Position numbers and translations under genes: made by a program. From Hamadaea sp013361475 (GTDB taxonomy: Bacteria; Actinomycetota; Actinomycetes; Mycobacteriales; Micromonosporaceae), in assembly GCF_040654195.1 (NCBI RefSeq), contig NZ_JBFAHM010000008.1:124001-188000 (forward strand): DNA of 64,000 nt, given 5' to 3'. Shown one piece after another: positions 7,312-15,447 of the stretch. Below the pieces are notes generated by a model. That model was given only the letters and a program-made list of their open reading frames with translations. It ran no database searches and was not told where the DNA came from. Position 1 is the first letter of the stretch. Each line of letters opens with the position of its first letter.

Positions 7312-7568
7312 GACAAGCCTTCCGAGGTTTCGAGGTGGTAGCCGGCCGCGCTGACGGCGGCGGCGATCGCTGAGGTGGAGGCGAGGCCTCCGACGGTGAC
7401 GCGTCCGGCGCCGAAATCGACGCTGACGCCGGTGACACCGGGTACGCCGCTGACGGCGTCGGTCACCTTCGTGGCGCAGGACTGGCAGGTCATGCCGGCC
7501 ACGCTGAATTCACGACCGTCCACGACGGCGGGAGTGGCGGATTCGCTTGTCTGGCAACAGGTGCACAT
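7308..7568 (-). CDS. CopZ-like copper chaperone (heavy-metal-associated domain)
   Basis: 86 residues. ATG 7568 is chosen because a GAGGAGG ribosome-binding site lies just upstream. The HMA domain carries the metal loop GMTCQSC (C28, C31) and a betaalphabetabetaalphabeta pattern ending in VSAAGYHLE. The N-terminus begins MCTCC, an extra Cys cluster that could bind Cu(I) in addition. It would shuttle Cu(I) in the cytosol. It is the first gene of a two-gene operon with the MFS transporter, behind two CsoR-like operators. Confidence 0.85.
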   Translation of the reverse strand: MCTCCQTSESATPAVVDGREFSVAGMTCQSCATKVTDAVSGVPGVTGVSVDFGAGRVTVGGLASTSAIAAAVSAAGYHLETSEGLS

Positions 7569-7587
7569 GGCATGCCTCCTCGGAAGG

Positions 7588-7604
7588 ATACCCCCCATGG
7601 GTAT
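7588..7604 (-). promoter_or_regulatory. CsoR-like copper operator, proximal
   Basis: ATACCCCCCATGGGTAT is an inverted repeat of ATACCC/GGGTAT half-sites, matching the TACCC-GGGTA pattern bound by CsoR repressors. It starts 20 bp upstream of the chaperone start codon, within the expected transcript leader. Confidence 0.65.
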
Positions 7605-7623
7605 CTGGCTCGGAGACAGTAGC

Positions 7624-7640
7624 ATACCCCCGGGGGGTAG
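7624..7640 (-). promoter_or_regulatory. CsoR-like copper operator, distal
   Basis: ATACCCCCGGGGGGTAG is a second copy of the same inverted repeat, 36 bp from the first in phase. Two tandem sites in front of copZ point to copper-dependent derepression. No csoR gene is in the window, so the regulator must be elsewhere. Confidence 0.65.
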
Positions 7641-7704
7641 GCAAAGATCGTTTGCGGGCAGGCGAACGCCGGCCGAGGCGGTGCCCCCGGCCGGATCTCG
7701 GCGG

Positions 7705-9834
7705 CTAGGGTTTGGCCAGCTCGGTGAGGGTGGTGCGGACCTCGTCCGCCTCCGGCATGCGCAGCGCGGTGTAGAGCTTGAGCGAGGTCTCCAGGTGGGC
7801 GCGGGCGCGGTCGGCCTCGTTCAGCGCGTGGAGGACACGGCCGAGCCCGAGGTGGGCCTGGGCTTGCTGGTGGAGCCCCTTGGTCTGCTCCGCCATGGCC
7901 AATGCCTCCTGGTGATGCGCCAGGGCGTCGTCGAGCCGGCCCTGACGCATCGCCGCCTCACCGAGGCCGTTGAGCGAGCCCGCCTCGGCGGCCGGCACGC
8001 CGACCTGATGGAAGAGCCGGACCGCCTGCCGGAATCGTTCGGACGCCGCCGGGGCATCGCCGAGACGCAGCAGCAACGTCCCCAGTTTGTCCAGGGTGTG
8101 CGCCTCCACGATCGGCGTGCTCAGCTCGTGGAGGATGACAAGCGAGGCGTCGAAGTGGCCCGCGGCCGCGGTGAGGTTGCCGAGTCTGGTCTCGATGACC
8201 CCGAGGTTGGTCAGCGCATTCGCCTGGAACCGCCGGGCGTCGAGCGCCTGGAAACGGCTCAGCGCCTCGCGTAGGTGCTCGCCGGCCTCGGCGTACCGGC
8301 CGTGCTGCTGCTCGAGGACAGCGACGTTGTTGAACGCGATCGCCTGACCCAGCGCGTCCGCCGCCTCGGTCGCGACGGCGATCGCGTCGCGCGTGCGTTC
8401 GATCGCCTCCTCGCCCCGGCCGAGATGACTCAGCGCGACCCCGAGGCCGAGGTACGCCAGCGTCTCGGCGAGCGGGTCGGCGGCTCGGCGCGCCTCAGCC
8501 AGCGAAGCGAGCTGACACTCGAGGGCCAGGTCGACCTGACTCATCCGGCTGTACGCCGCCCCGAGCAGGCGTAACGCGTGCGCCAACGCGCTCGGGTCGT
8601 CGGTGCCCTCGGCCGACCGGCGGGCCTGGTCGCTGAGCGCGATCGCCTCGATGAGATGAGTGTCGATCAGGTAGCGGTGCACGGTCCGGGTGAGCGAGAC
8701 GACGTACGCGTACTCGCCACCGGCCGCGGCGTGGGCGGCGACGGCGATCAGGCAGAAGCGTTCGGCGTCGAGCCAGGCGGACGCCGCCTCCGGCGTCGTC
8801 AGGTCGGGAATCGTCGCACTGGACGGCACTCGCGACGGCCGGTGCGGCGCCTCGGCCGGGTGCAGGCAGTCCATCGCCGCCGTGGCGGCCGCCCGGTAGT
8901 AGTCGAGCAACCGTCGCGAGGCGTGCGCTCGCTGCTCCTCGGTCAACTTCCGGGTCGCCAGGCCGGCCGCGTACGCCCGCAGCAGATCGTGCAGGCCGTA
9001 ACGGTTCGGCCCCGACCGGTGCACCAAATGCGCCCGGGCCAGGACGGCGAGATTCTGGCGCGCCTGGTCGACCGGCACACCCGCCAGCGCGGCGACGGCG
9101 TACGGGTCGATGTCGGGTCCGGGATGCAGACCTAGCAGCCGAAACGTTTCGAGCGCGGCCGTCGGCAAGTGATGAATCGACCAGGAGAACACCTCCCGGA
9201 CCGCGGCGTACGGGTCGCCGCCGGGATCGAGCAGGTCGAGCCGGGACTGCCGATCGGTCAGCTCCGCGCTGAGGTCGGCCAGCGTGCTGTCGGGCTGGGA
9301 AACGGCCAGCTCCGCCGCCACTCGCAGAGCCAACGACAGTCGCGCGCACTGTTCGGCGAGCAACGCGGTGGCAACCGGTTCCTCCTCCGCCCGGCGACCG
9401 ATCAGGCGGTTCAGCAGGTCGACCGCCTCCGTGACACTCAGCAGGCCCAGATCCAGCCGGTACGCGCCGTCCACCGCGACCAGCCCGGCCAGGCTGTCCC
9501 GGCTGGTGACCACGACCAGGCACGAGCCTGAGCCGGGCAGGAGCGCCCGGACCTGCCGTACGCCCGCCGCGTTGTCGAGCACGATCAGCATCCGTTTGCC
9601 GGCGACCTCGCTGCGGAACCGGGCGGCCCGATCCTCCTCGCCGAGCGGGATGTTGTGGCCGGTCAAGCCGAGCGCGGTGAGGAACCGGGCCAGGGCGTCG
9701 CCGGTGGCCATCGGCTGCTCGGGATCGTAGCCGCGCAGGTTTACGTAGAGCTGGCCGTCCGGGAACCGGGCGCGTACGCGATGAGCCCAGTGCACGGCCA
9801 GCGTGGTCTTGCCCATTCCCGGATTACGACACAT
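7705..9834 (-). pseudogene. AfsR-type (large SARP) regulator, C-terminal NB-ARC/TPR part, separated by the insertion
   Basis: About 700 residues colinear with the C-terminal two thirds of AfsR-family regulators. An NB-ARC ATPase begins in the P-loop (GMGKTTLAVHWAHR), with Walker B-like MLIVLDNA, then a winged-helix part, then a TPR array to the end. The missing N-terminus lies at 33650-34600 on the same strand; the joined gene would encode about 1,011 residues. The element end supplies an in-frame ATG (9834) and keeps GMGKTT, but the first P-loop glycine is replaced by Arg. No ribosome-binding site precedes that ATG. Whether the fragment is expressed is open. Confidence 0.85.
9784..9834. other. 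attL: left junction of the integrated element
   Basis: The chromosomal side (to about 9810) is SARP P-loop coding sequence. The element side is cattc plus the arm CCGGATTACGACACAT (9819-9834), which is the inverted counterpart of the arm at 33643-33660. CTTGCC (9808-9813) is shared with attR, and symmetry of the arms places the crossover dinucleotide at TT 9809-9810. Confidence 0.85.
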
Positions 9835-9861
9835 AGCCGGGGTGTTGTGAGAGGTGGCACC

Positions 9862-11490
9862 ATGGTTGAGATGAGTAGGCGCACCCCTACCACGAAGCAG
9901 ATCTTATGCATCTTGTACCTGCGCTTGTCTGACGGACGCCGTGAGAACGGCACGTTTGTGGAGCGTGAGGCCGTTTTGCGGGCGGACGCGCAGCGGCGGG
10001 GTTGGGTGGTGTACCGGGTCGTGATCGAGAACGACATGACCGAGGACGGTCGGGTCAAGAACGCGAGCGCTTGGAAGCGGCGCAAGATCGGCGTCGATGT
10101 GTTCGGGAATCCGATCATGCGAGTGTGGCGGCCGGGGTTTCGCGATGTCCTCAATGATCTGGCGTCGGGTGCTGCGCAGGCGCTGTTAGTGGAGGACTCT
10201 GACCGGGCTTTGCGTGATCACCGTGATCTGGAGGATCTGCTCGACATCGTCGAGGTGCGCGGCGCGTACGTGGGTTCACGGTCGGGCAGTCTTCAACTGA
10301 CCGCAGGCGGCACGCCGGAGGAACGCGACCGGGCGCGGGATCGGGTGCGGCATTCGGCGCGGTCGAGTGAGGACACCTCGCGGCGGGTCAAGGATGGCCG
10401 TGAGCGTCAGGTGGGGCGCGGAGTGTGGGGTGGTGGCCGCCGCCCGTTCGGGTTCACGCCGGTGCCGCACCCCAACGGCATGTACCAGAACACCGAACTC
10501 ATCGTCAACGAGGCGGAGGCGGCGATCATCCTGGATTGCTCGGTGCGCATCGTTCAGGCCGCCGAGGCCGACGACGAGTCGGAGAAGTCGGTGACGCTGC
10601 GGTCGCTGGCGGCGGAGCTGCGGCGCAAGAAGGTACCGACGGTGACGGGTGTGCCGTGGACGGCTGAGACGTTGCGCGACATCCTGTTGCGTCAGGCCAA
10701 TGCGGGGTTGCTGGTGTATCTCGGTGAGGAGGTCGGCGACGCGCCGTGGGAGCCGATCGTGCCGTTGCCGACGTTCCGCGCGGTGCAACGGATTCTGCGT
10801 GACCCCAATCGGCGCACGGGTCCGGGTGCGGCCCCGAAGTATCTGGGCACGACACTGTTCAAGTGCGGTAAGTGCACCGATGCGGACTTCACCAACCCTG
10901 TCGGCGTGCAGGTCACATTGGGTGGGCGCGAACCGCGCTACGTGTGCAAGCGACAGGCCCATCTAACCCGTAACATGGCTGAGGTCAACAAGCTGGTGGT
11001 GGCCACGATCCTGGCCCGGTTGAGCCGAGCGGACGCGGTGCAGTTGCTGACTCCGGCCCGTCCGGAGATCGACACCGAGGCACTGCGTAAGGAAGCTGCG
11101 GCGATCCGGTTGAACCTCAACGAGATGGCCGCCGACCAGATCTTGGGCAAGGTCACCAAGGAGCAGCTGCACGCCGCGTCGGCGGTCGGCAACGCCCGCA
11201 TCGAGCAGATCGCGTCGATCTTGAACACGGCGGTGGTGGACTCGCCGATCAAGAATCTGATCGGTGCCGAGGACATCGAGGCGGCGTGGGAGTCGCTGAC
11301 CCTGGCACATCAGCGGCTGATCGTCGACACGCTCGTGACGGTGCGGATAATGCCGGTCGGGCGGCGGGGGCGCGGCTTCGATCCGGACTCGGTGGAGATC
11401 CGGTTCAAGGAACAGTTGGCGTCCGAGCGGCCCCCCGTCCGACCGCGTAGCCGACGCACGGCCGCGTCGAATCACATGGCCGCCGCATAG
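9862..11490 (+). CDS. Large serine recombinase (integrase)
   Basis: 542 residues from ATG 9862, preceded by GAGAGG. The N-terminal resolvase domain starts at ILYLRLSD, with S23 as the expected nucleophile, and has the EDSDRALRD arginine motif. The recombinase domain follows with GGGRRPFGFTP, then a zinc-ribbon-like segment with CGKC and YVCK, and a C-terminal coiled-coil region. This is the large serine integrase layout (phiC31/TG1 class) that recombines attP with attB without host factors. Its position next to attL, reading inward, is typical. No recombination directionality factor could be identified nearby. Confidence 0.92.
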   Translation: MVEMSRRTPTTKQILCILYLRLSDGRRENGTFVEREAVLRADAQRRGWVVYRVVIENDMTEDGRVKNASAWKRRKIGVDVFGNPIMRVWRPGFRDVLNDLASGAAQALLVEDSDRALRDHRDLEDLLDIVEVRGAYVGSRSGSLQLTAGGTPEERDRARDRVRHSARSSEDTSRRVKDGRERQVGRGVWGGGRRPFGFTPVPHPNGMYQNTELIVNEAEAAIILDCSVRIVQAAEADDESEKSVTLRSLAAELRRKKVPTVTGVPWTAETLRDILLRQANAGLLVYLGEEVGDAPWEPIVPLPTFRAVQRILRDPNRRTGPGAAPKYLGTTLFKCGKCTDADFTNPVGVQVTLGGREPRYVCKRQAHLTRNMAEVNKLVVATILARLSRADAVQLLTPARPEIDTEALRKEAAAIRLNLNEMAADQILGKVTKEQLHAASAVGNARIEQIASILNTAVVDSPIKNLIGAEDIEAAWESLTLAHQRLIVDTLVTVRIMPVGRRGRGFDPDSVEIRFKEQLASERPPVRPRSRRTAASNHMAAA

Positions 11491-11815
11491 AGACTCGCGT
11501 CTAGCTAATCCAGCATCTCGGAGCCGCCTGGTTTCGGGGCGCTGGCTTTAGCGGCTGACGGTGCGGGCGTTGCTGATCTGGAGGTTGACGGAGGCGTCGT
11601 CGAAGTCGCGCCTCAGAGTCGGCGCCTGTGCCAGCGCATACCAAATTGGCTGGCTTCGGGAACGCGAACAGCGTTCACCGGTTCGAGCCCGTCGGGGGTG
11701 ATCCACCCGGCGGGATCGGGCACGGAGGCGTGCTCGTCGGCCTGCGGCAGTCTGATCGGTCTTCGGCCGCGCGAGCCTGCAGGCTCGCGCGGTCCGTTCG
11801 CGGCACAATCGACCG
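11491..11815. other. Intergenic region after the integrase
   Basis: 325 bp with no convincing ORF. It contains the 26-bp palindrome listed separately and a candidate leaderless promoter box CACAAT about ten bases before the STAS start codon. Confidence 0.5.
11767..11792. repeat. 26-bp perfect palindrome upstream of the STAS gene
   Basis: The left arm CCGCGCGAGCCTG is followed with no spacer by its exact complement CAGGCTCGCGCGG. It ends 23 bp before the GTG start at 11816 and would overlap the -35 region. It may be an operator or, as RNA, the integrase terminator. Confidence 0.6.
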
Positions 11816-12109
11816 GTGACAACACCGCCTCCGCCGGACGTCACCGCTGTGGTCTTCAACGGCGACCTCGATTTCAGCAACTACGCCGATACGCTCGCCC
11901 GGCTGAGAGCCGCAGTCGAATCCGGCAGGGATGTTGAAGTCGATCTCGCAGACGTCCGTTTCGTGGACTCCGCAGCGGTAAGTGCGATCCTCCACGCCCG
12001 CAGGCTGGCGATAGCCAGCGGCCATCGCTTGTTCGTCAGCGGCATGTCGGAGGCAGTGCGCCGCCCGCTAGAGCTGATGGGCTTAGTTGATCTGATTGCC
12101 GGACGGTGA
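11816..12109 (+). CDS. STAS-domain protein (anti-sigma factor antagonist-like)
   Basis: 97 residues from GTG 11816. The pattern is the single STAS fold of SpoIIAA/RsbV relatives: a GDLDFSNY beta-strand/loop, then DLADVRFVDSAAVSAIL with the DS position that is phosphorylated in the family, then a LMGLVDLI C-terminal helix. Such proteins bind anti-sigma kinases. No RsbW-like kinase lies nearby, so the partner is unknown. Confidence 0.75.
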   Translation: MTTPPPPDVTAVVFNGDLDFSNYADTLARLRAAVESGRDVEVDLADVRFVDSAAVSAILHARRLAIASGHRLFVSGMSEAVRRPLELMGLVDLIAGR

Positions 12110-12162
12110 TGCGGTTCGCTGGCGAGCCTCTGCCCGCCAGCAGGCCGAACAGTTGTGCCTTG

Positions 12163-12510
12163 TCAGGGTGAGACTCGGGTCGGCGTTGGCGGCGTCGGAT
12201 ACCCGTTGGCCCAGTGGATCAGGGCACCGTCGGACAGCTGCATCCGGCTGTGCTGTGTGAGGTTGGTGATCGTCCAGTCGACGACGAACTGTTCCTCGGT
12301 GGCGAGTGGTCCGTCGACGCGGATCGCGATCGAGTCGAAGATCTGCTCCACGGTCACGGCTGCGGCCGTGCCGGCCGAGCTGATCGCGGAGGGCGGTACT
12401 GACGCGGTGGCGCGTAGTCCCTGGGCACCGACGAGGTAGAAGTTGTGCCAGGTGCCGCTTTCGGCGGCGAGCACGACGTGATTGAGCAGTTCGGCACCAT
12501 CCCGCCACCG
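12163..12510 (-). pseudogene. Alkylsulfatase (SdsA1-type) C-terminal remnant
   Basis: The minus-strand frame reads ELLNHVV, then AAESGTWHNFYLVGAQGLR, then a domain with IFDSIAIRVDGP and DWTITNL...LSDGALIH. This matches the end of the dimerisation domain and the SCP2-like C-terminal domain of SdsA1-type alkylsulfatases. The roughly 25 residues normally between the first two segments are missing, and the catalytic metallo-beta-lactamase domain is absent. It is a degenerate piece carried by the element, not a functional enzyme. Confidence 0.65.
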
Positions 12511-12581
12511 CCGAACCAGGCGAAGCCGACGCGGGTTCTGGTTCGACGGCGACGGGATGGCTTGCTCGGCCTTGGGACTAT

Positions 12582-13130
12582 GTGACGGTGACCGATTTCT
12601 GGGCGGGTGCCGTGAGTTCCCTCGTGGGGGCGCTCGTGGGGGGATTGGCAACTGCGGCAGTCGCGTGGATGCAACTGAAAGCTGGGCATCGCCAGCAGCT
12701 GGCAGTGCTGAACCTTCAGGCCTCGTACGAGGCCCGCCTCGGCATGGCCGATGCTCTCGACGCTGCTTCGACAGCCTTCTTTCAGTTGCAGCAGCGGCAT
12801 CAACAGGGCGAAGGTCCCTGCCCGATCGAGGACTACCCCGAAGTCGAGCGGATCCAACGTAGTGTGAACCGTGCATGGGCCCTCTACACGAATGCCCTCC
12901 CCGCGGGCGTGTTCGAAGAGGTCGACAGAGCAGTCGAGTTCATCAACCTGAACGGTACGAGCATCGCGCGGCGTGCCGAGGAGTATGCCGAGTATGGGTG
13001 TGGCTTCTGCGATTTTGCCGAGAAGGCGGAAGAGGTGTTGTATGACGCTGCGCTCCTTCTCGGCCCCGGCGATCGAAGCGGAAAGCGTGCATATGAGCAG
13101 CGCTACCTCTCGAGGGCTGTACAGCAGTGA
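12582..13130 (+). CDS. Membrane-anchored protein of unknown function
   Basis: 182 residues from GTG 12582. Residues 6-29 form one transmembrane helix with a GALVGGLATAAVAW glycine zipper pattern, followed by a mainly helical, charged cytoplasmic part. Similar short proteins with one N-terminal helix are common in actinobacterial elements, but none with a known role is recognised. Confidence 0.55.
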   Translation: MTVTDFWAGAVSSLVGALVGGLATAAVAWMQLKAGHRQQLAVLNLQASYEARLGMADALDAASTAFFQLQQRHQQGEGPCPIEDYPEVERIQRSVNRAWALYTNALPAGVFEEVDRAVEFINLNGTSIARRAEEYAEYGCGFCDFAEKAEEVLYDAALLLGPGDRSGKRAYEQRYLSRAVQQ

Positions 13131-13470
13131 AGTACAGCAACGCCCGTAACCAATCACGGCCGTCGAAGACCTCTGGAGTGCGCCTGAGCACTGTCGCGCC
13201 GTCAATGATCTTGCTGCCGCGAGTTCGCATCGAGGGGGTTAGGGGTTCGAATCCCCTCGTCTCCACCGTGCGACAAGATCGGTTTGGTGAGTACGCCGGA
13301 CCGCTCCTTGGGTGACGCAATCTCACTCCGACGTCTGGCTACTACGAGTGCGACGCCAGGACACCTTGGAGGCTTCGCTGGATTGCGCCAACGGCGTTGT
13401 CCGCCCTCTCACCCGCCCGGCACGCAGCTAGCCTGGATACTCGAAGATCCAGGTAGTCGCTCTCAAGTGC
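13131..13470. other. Intergenic region with tRNA 3' remnant
   Basis: 340 bp without a supported gene. It contains the tRNA-like 3' end at 13241-13267. A minus-strand frame reading RGFEPLTPSMRTR across it is the known type of spurious ORF produced by tRNA sequence. Confidence 0.5.
13241..13267 (+). other. 3' end of a tRNA or tmRNA (T-arm plus acceptor)
   Basis: AGGGG-TTCGAAT-CCCCT forms a perfect T-arm, followed by CGTCTCC and ACC as an acceptor 3' strand. No matching D-arm or anticodon arm precedes it. Integrative elements that use tyrosine integrases carry such tRNA 3' ends as att identity segments, so this may be a scar from a second element. Confidence 0.55.
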
Positions 13471-14058
13471 TCACTCCCGGCTGCGGCGGCAACCGCGGGC
13501 GATGACATCGTGCCAGAGCGTTCCCGCCAGCTGAAGCTGCACTTTGGTGGCGCGGTGATGATGGTCTGCGGTGAGGACCGAAAGGGCGACCATCATGCTT
13601 GCCGGTGCCGCCGTGTCCATGCAGGGAATCGTCACCTGGGCGGGGAACCAGGTCGTGGCCTCGGCTGCGATGCGGTGACTGGTGTGTAGGACGACCGTCG
13701 CGTCGTCGGAGACGTTGGTGACCTCGATGGGCAACGGCCCGCCGTTCATAATGGCCAGGGTGCCTTCGATCCGGACGTGGTCGGCTTCACCATCTTGGGT
13801 GGCGGACCCGATACCTGCGACGCTTACGAACAGCGAAACCTGTGTGGACTGGCTCCGTAGTTGCTGTCTCGCTGCCCATGCATCCATCGCCGCCGCCCCA
13901 GCCAGGGCGCTACTGACAGACAGAAGGACAACCGTCCAGATGGGCACCCGGCTGGTCCGAATCCGGGACCACGGCTGCGGATGCTCCTGCTTTCGTTGGC
14001 GATCCCGAGGATTGTCAAGATCGATGACAGGCGCAGTGTCTGGGGTCCGATCGAGCAC
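13471..14058 (-). CDS. Single-pass membrane protein of unknown function
   Basis: 195 residues from ATG 14058. A basic N-terminal 38 residues is followed by one hydrophobic helix (VPIWTVVLLSVSSALAGAAA) and an extracytoplasmic beta-rich part with an IEVTNVSDDATVVL-like segment. This topology is frequent among actinomycete hypothetical proteins. Nothing indicates a specific function. Confidence 0.55.
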   Translation of the reverse strand: MLDRTPDTAPVIDLDNPRDRQRKQEHPQPWSRIRTSRVPIWTVVLLSVSSALAGAAAMDAWAARQQLRSQSTQVSLFVSVAGIGSATQDGEADHVRIEGTLAIMNGGPLPIEVTNVSDDATVVLHTSHRIAAEATTWFPAQVTIPCMDTAAPASMMVALSVLTADHHHRATKVQLQLAGTLWHDVIARGCRRSRE

Positions 14059-14281
14059 GGCTCAATGTAGCCCGAGCCTGGCCGGCGGCGGCGCCAGCGC
14101 AGACGAACTCGGACGTCCCGAAGCGCTCGCACATCGAAGAACGGGGCTGCCTTGACGTCGTGGACGTAGTCGGGCAGGAATCGACAGTTTTCGCATCCCG
14201 CCACGGCGTCCCAAACTGGCTCTGGGACGGACTTGATCGACTGGATTGGGTTGTCGCATGGCTGCCGTAGTGTCGGCGGCT

Positions 14282-14845
14282 ATGAATGTTTCCGCCGCCG
14301 TGGGAGACACGACCGCTCAGGCCGGTCCTGTCCCTTTGGTTCTCGCAAAGTGGAAGCTCGGCAAGATCCACGTGAGCATGGATGGGATCAAGACTGCGTG
14401 TGGCGCTTTGATCCCCCAGCAAGCGACGATCAGCCGTCCCACGGTCGAGTGGCACCTACACACGAACTGCTACAACTGCGCGTACCGCCTATGGGACAAG
14501 CACGGCCCAGCCGACTACTTTCGACCGAGCAACGGCTCGGATTTCCCGCTGCGCAAGAAGTGCCCGCACGGTCGCGATCGACGCTCGTGTGTGGTCTGCA
14601 CACCGTCAGCAGCTCAGAATTGGCCTTGCCCCAATGGCTGCACGGACCCGGCAGACCACGACCCTTTGCGTACCTACACCAAGTGCACCGTTTGGCCGCG
14701 TTTGCGCGAAGCCGGTCCGGACGGCCGCTGCCTGCAAGGCTGCGAGTCGACCGAACGAGCGATCCGCGCGGCGAACCCGCGGATGATCTTCGACCTCGCC
14801 GACAGTGCGGCGATGTATTGCCACCACTGCCGAAAGCCGGTCTGA
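14282..14845 (+). CDS. Cys-rich zinc-ribbon-like protein of unknown function
   Basis: 187 residues from ATG 14282. The start is chosen because TTGGGT (14246) and TAGTGT (14268) form a 16-bp-spaced promoter that would make a leaderless transcript at this ATG; ATG 14258 is the alternative. Cys pairs occur as CYNC, KKCPHGRDRRSCVVC, CPNGC and YCHHC, suggesting two or more zinc-binding knuckles. No catalytic motif is recognised. It ends just before a tiny overlapping-style ORF and a perfect hairpin. Confidence 0.5.
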   Translation: MNVSAAVGDTTAQAGPVPLVLAKWKLGKIHVSMDGIKTACGALIPQQATISRPTVEWHLHTNCYNCAYRLWDKHGPADYFRPSNGSDFPLRKKCPHGRDRRSCVVCTPSAAQNWPCPNGCTDPADHDPLRTYTKCTVWPRLREAGPDGRCLQGCESTERAIRAANPRMIFDLADSAAMYCHHCRKPV

Positions 14846-14911
14846 ATGGTGTGTCAGACCACACCGGTCAACGGCACCCTCAGCTTCTGCGCCTCGTGCG
14901 AAGCGCGTTAA
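14846..14911 (+). CDS. 21-residue CxxC micro-ORF
   Basis: ATG directly follows the TGA of the Cys-rich gene and TAA abuts the terminator stem. The peptide contains an FCASC knuckle like those of the preceding protein. It might be a small zinc peptide, or the tail of the upstream protein lost by a single stop mutation. Confidence 0.3.
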   Translation: MVCQTTPVNGTLSFCASCEAR

Positions 14912-14956
14912 CCGTGATGAGGGGCGCACCGGTATTCGGTGCGCCCCTCATCACGG
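14912..14956. terminator. Perfect 20-bp bidirectional hairpin
   Basis: CCGTGATGAGGGGCGCACCG and its exact complement flank loop GTATT. It separates the plus-strand Cys-rich gene from the convergent minus-strand gene ending at 14961, as expected for a shared terminator. Confidence 0.85.
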
Positions 14957-14960
14957 TGTG

Positions 14961-15215
14961 TCAGCGTTTGACGGCGCTGACAGCTGGTGCGAACAGTTCG
15001 GCGATGCGCCGCCGCTGGGCTTCGCTCAGCGGCGGGGCTTCGGCGGCGAGCCGGGCGGCTGCCTGCTTGATGGCGATATCGGTCTTGCTCTTCTTCGCGG
15101 TCGGGTCGGTCGGTGGTGATGGGTTGTTGTTCTTGCGGCGCGGCGGCTTGCGTCGTCGAGCCGGGGGTTGAGGGGTTGGGGTTCCGGCGTCTGTGGCCGG
15201 GGTGTGTTCGGCCAT
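14961..15215 (-). CDS. Small basic protein of unknown function
   Basis: 84 residues from ATG 15215. A Pro/Lys/Arg-rich, likely unstructured first half (RRRKPPRRK) is followed by two helices (DIAIKQAAARLAAEAPPLSEAQ and RRRIAELFAPAVSAV). It lies downstream of the replication-relaxation gene on the same strand, separated by 232 bp. The C-terminal pattern is common in short actinobacterial plasmid or element proteins. The function is unknown. Confidence 0.5.
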   Translation of the reverse strand: MAEHTPATDAGTPTPQPPARRRKPPRRKNNNPSPPTDPTAKKSKTDIAIKQAAARLAAEAPPLSEAQRRRIAELFAPAVSAVKR

Positions 15216-15447
15216 GTGTCTCCAAGAGTTCTGCGGGTGATGCGCGTGGTCAGGACTGTGTTCACTGCGGTTGTTCCTTCCTTCGCCCGGCCTCGGGCGC
15301 GTTCGGTGTGGGCCGCGAGGTTCGCGACGGCCAGCGTCGGAGTGTCGATGTGTGAGTTTCTGTGGACCTACTTGTAGGTCCCTCATTTGGCGGTGATCAG
15401 CGTCGGCGGACCGGCCTGCACTTGTCAGGTCCGATTGGCCCGGAAGC

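Noticed and set aside
5447..7438. 663-residue minus-strand ORF across the MFS gene
   Set aside because: It is a different frame from the MFS transporter and is Arg/Pro-rich shadow sequence; only its last part (from 5815) is in the frame of a real small membrane protein.
9655..9861. Upstream extension of the integrase ORF to 9655
   Set aside because: It reads antisense through the SARP P-loop and across attL; the ATG at 9862 with GAGAGG upstream is the natural start.
12943..13326. Minus-strand ORF reading RGFEPLTPSMRTR
   Set aside because: This peptide is a well-known artefact of translating tRNA 3' sequence; the underlying signal is the tRNA remnant at 13241-13267.
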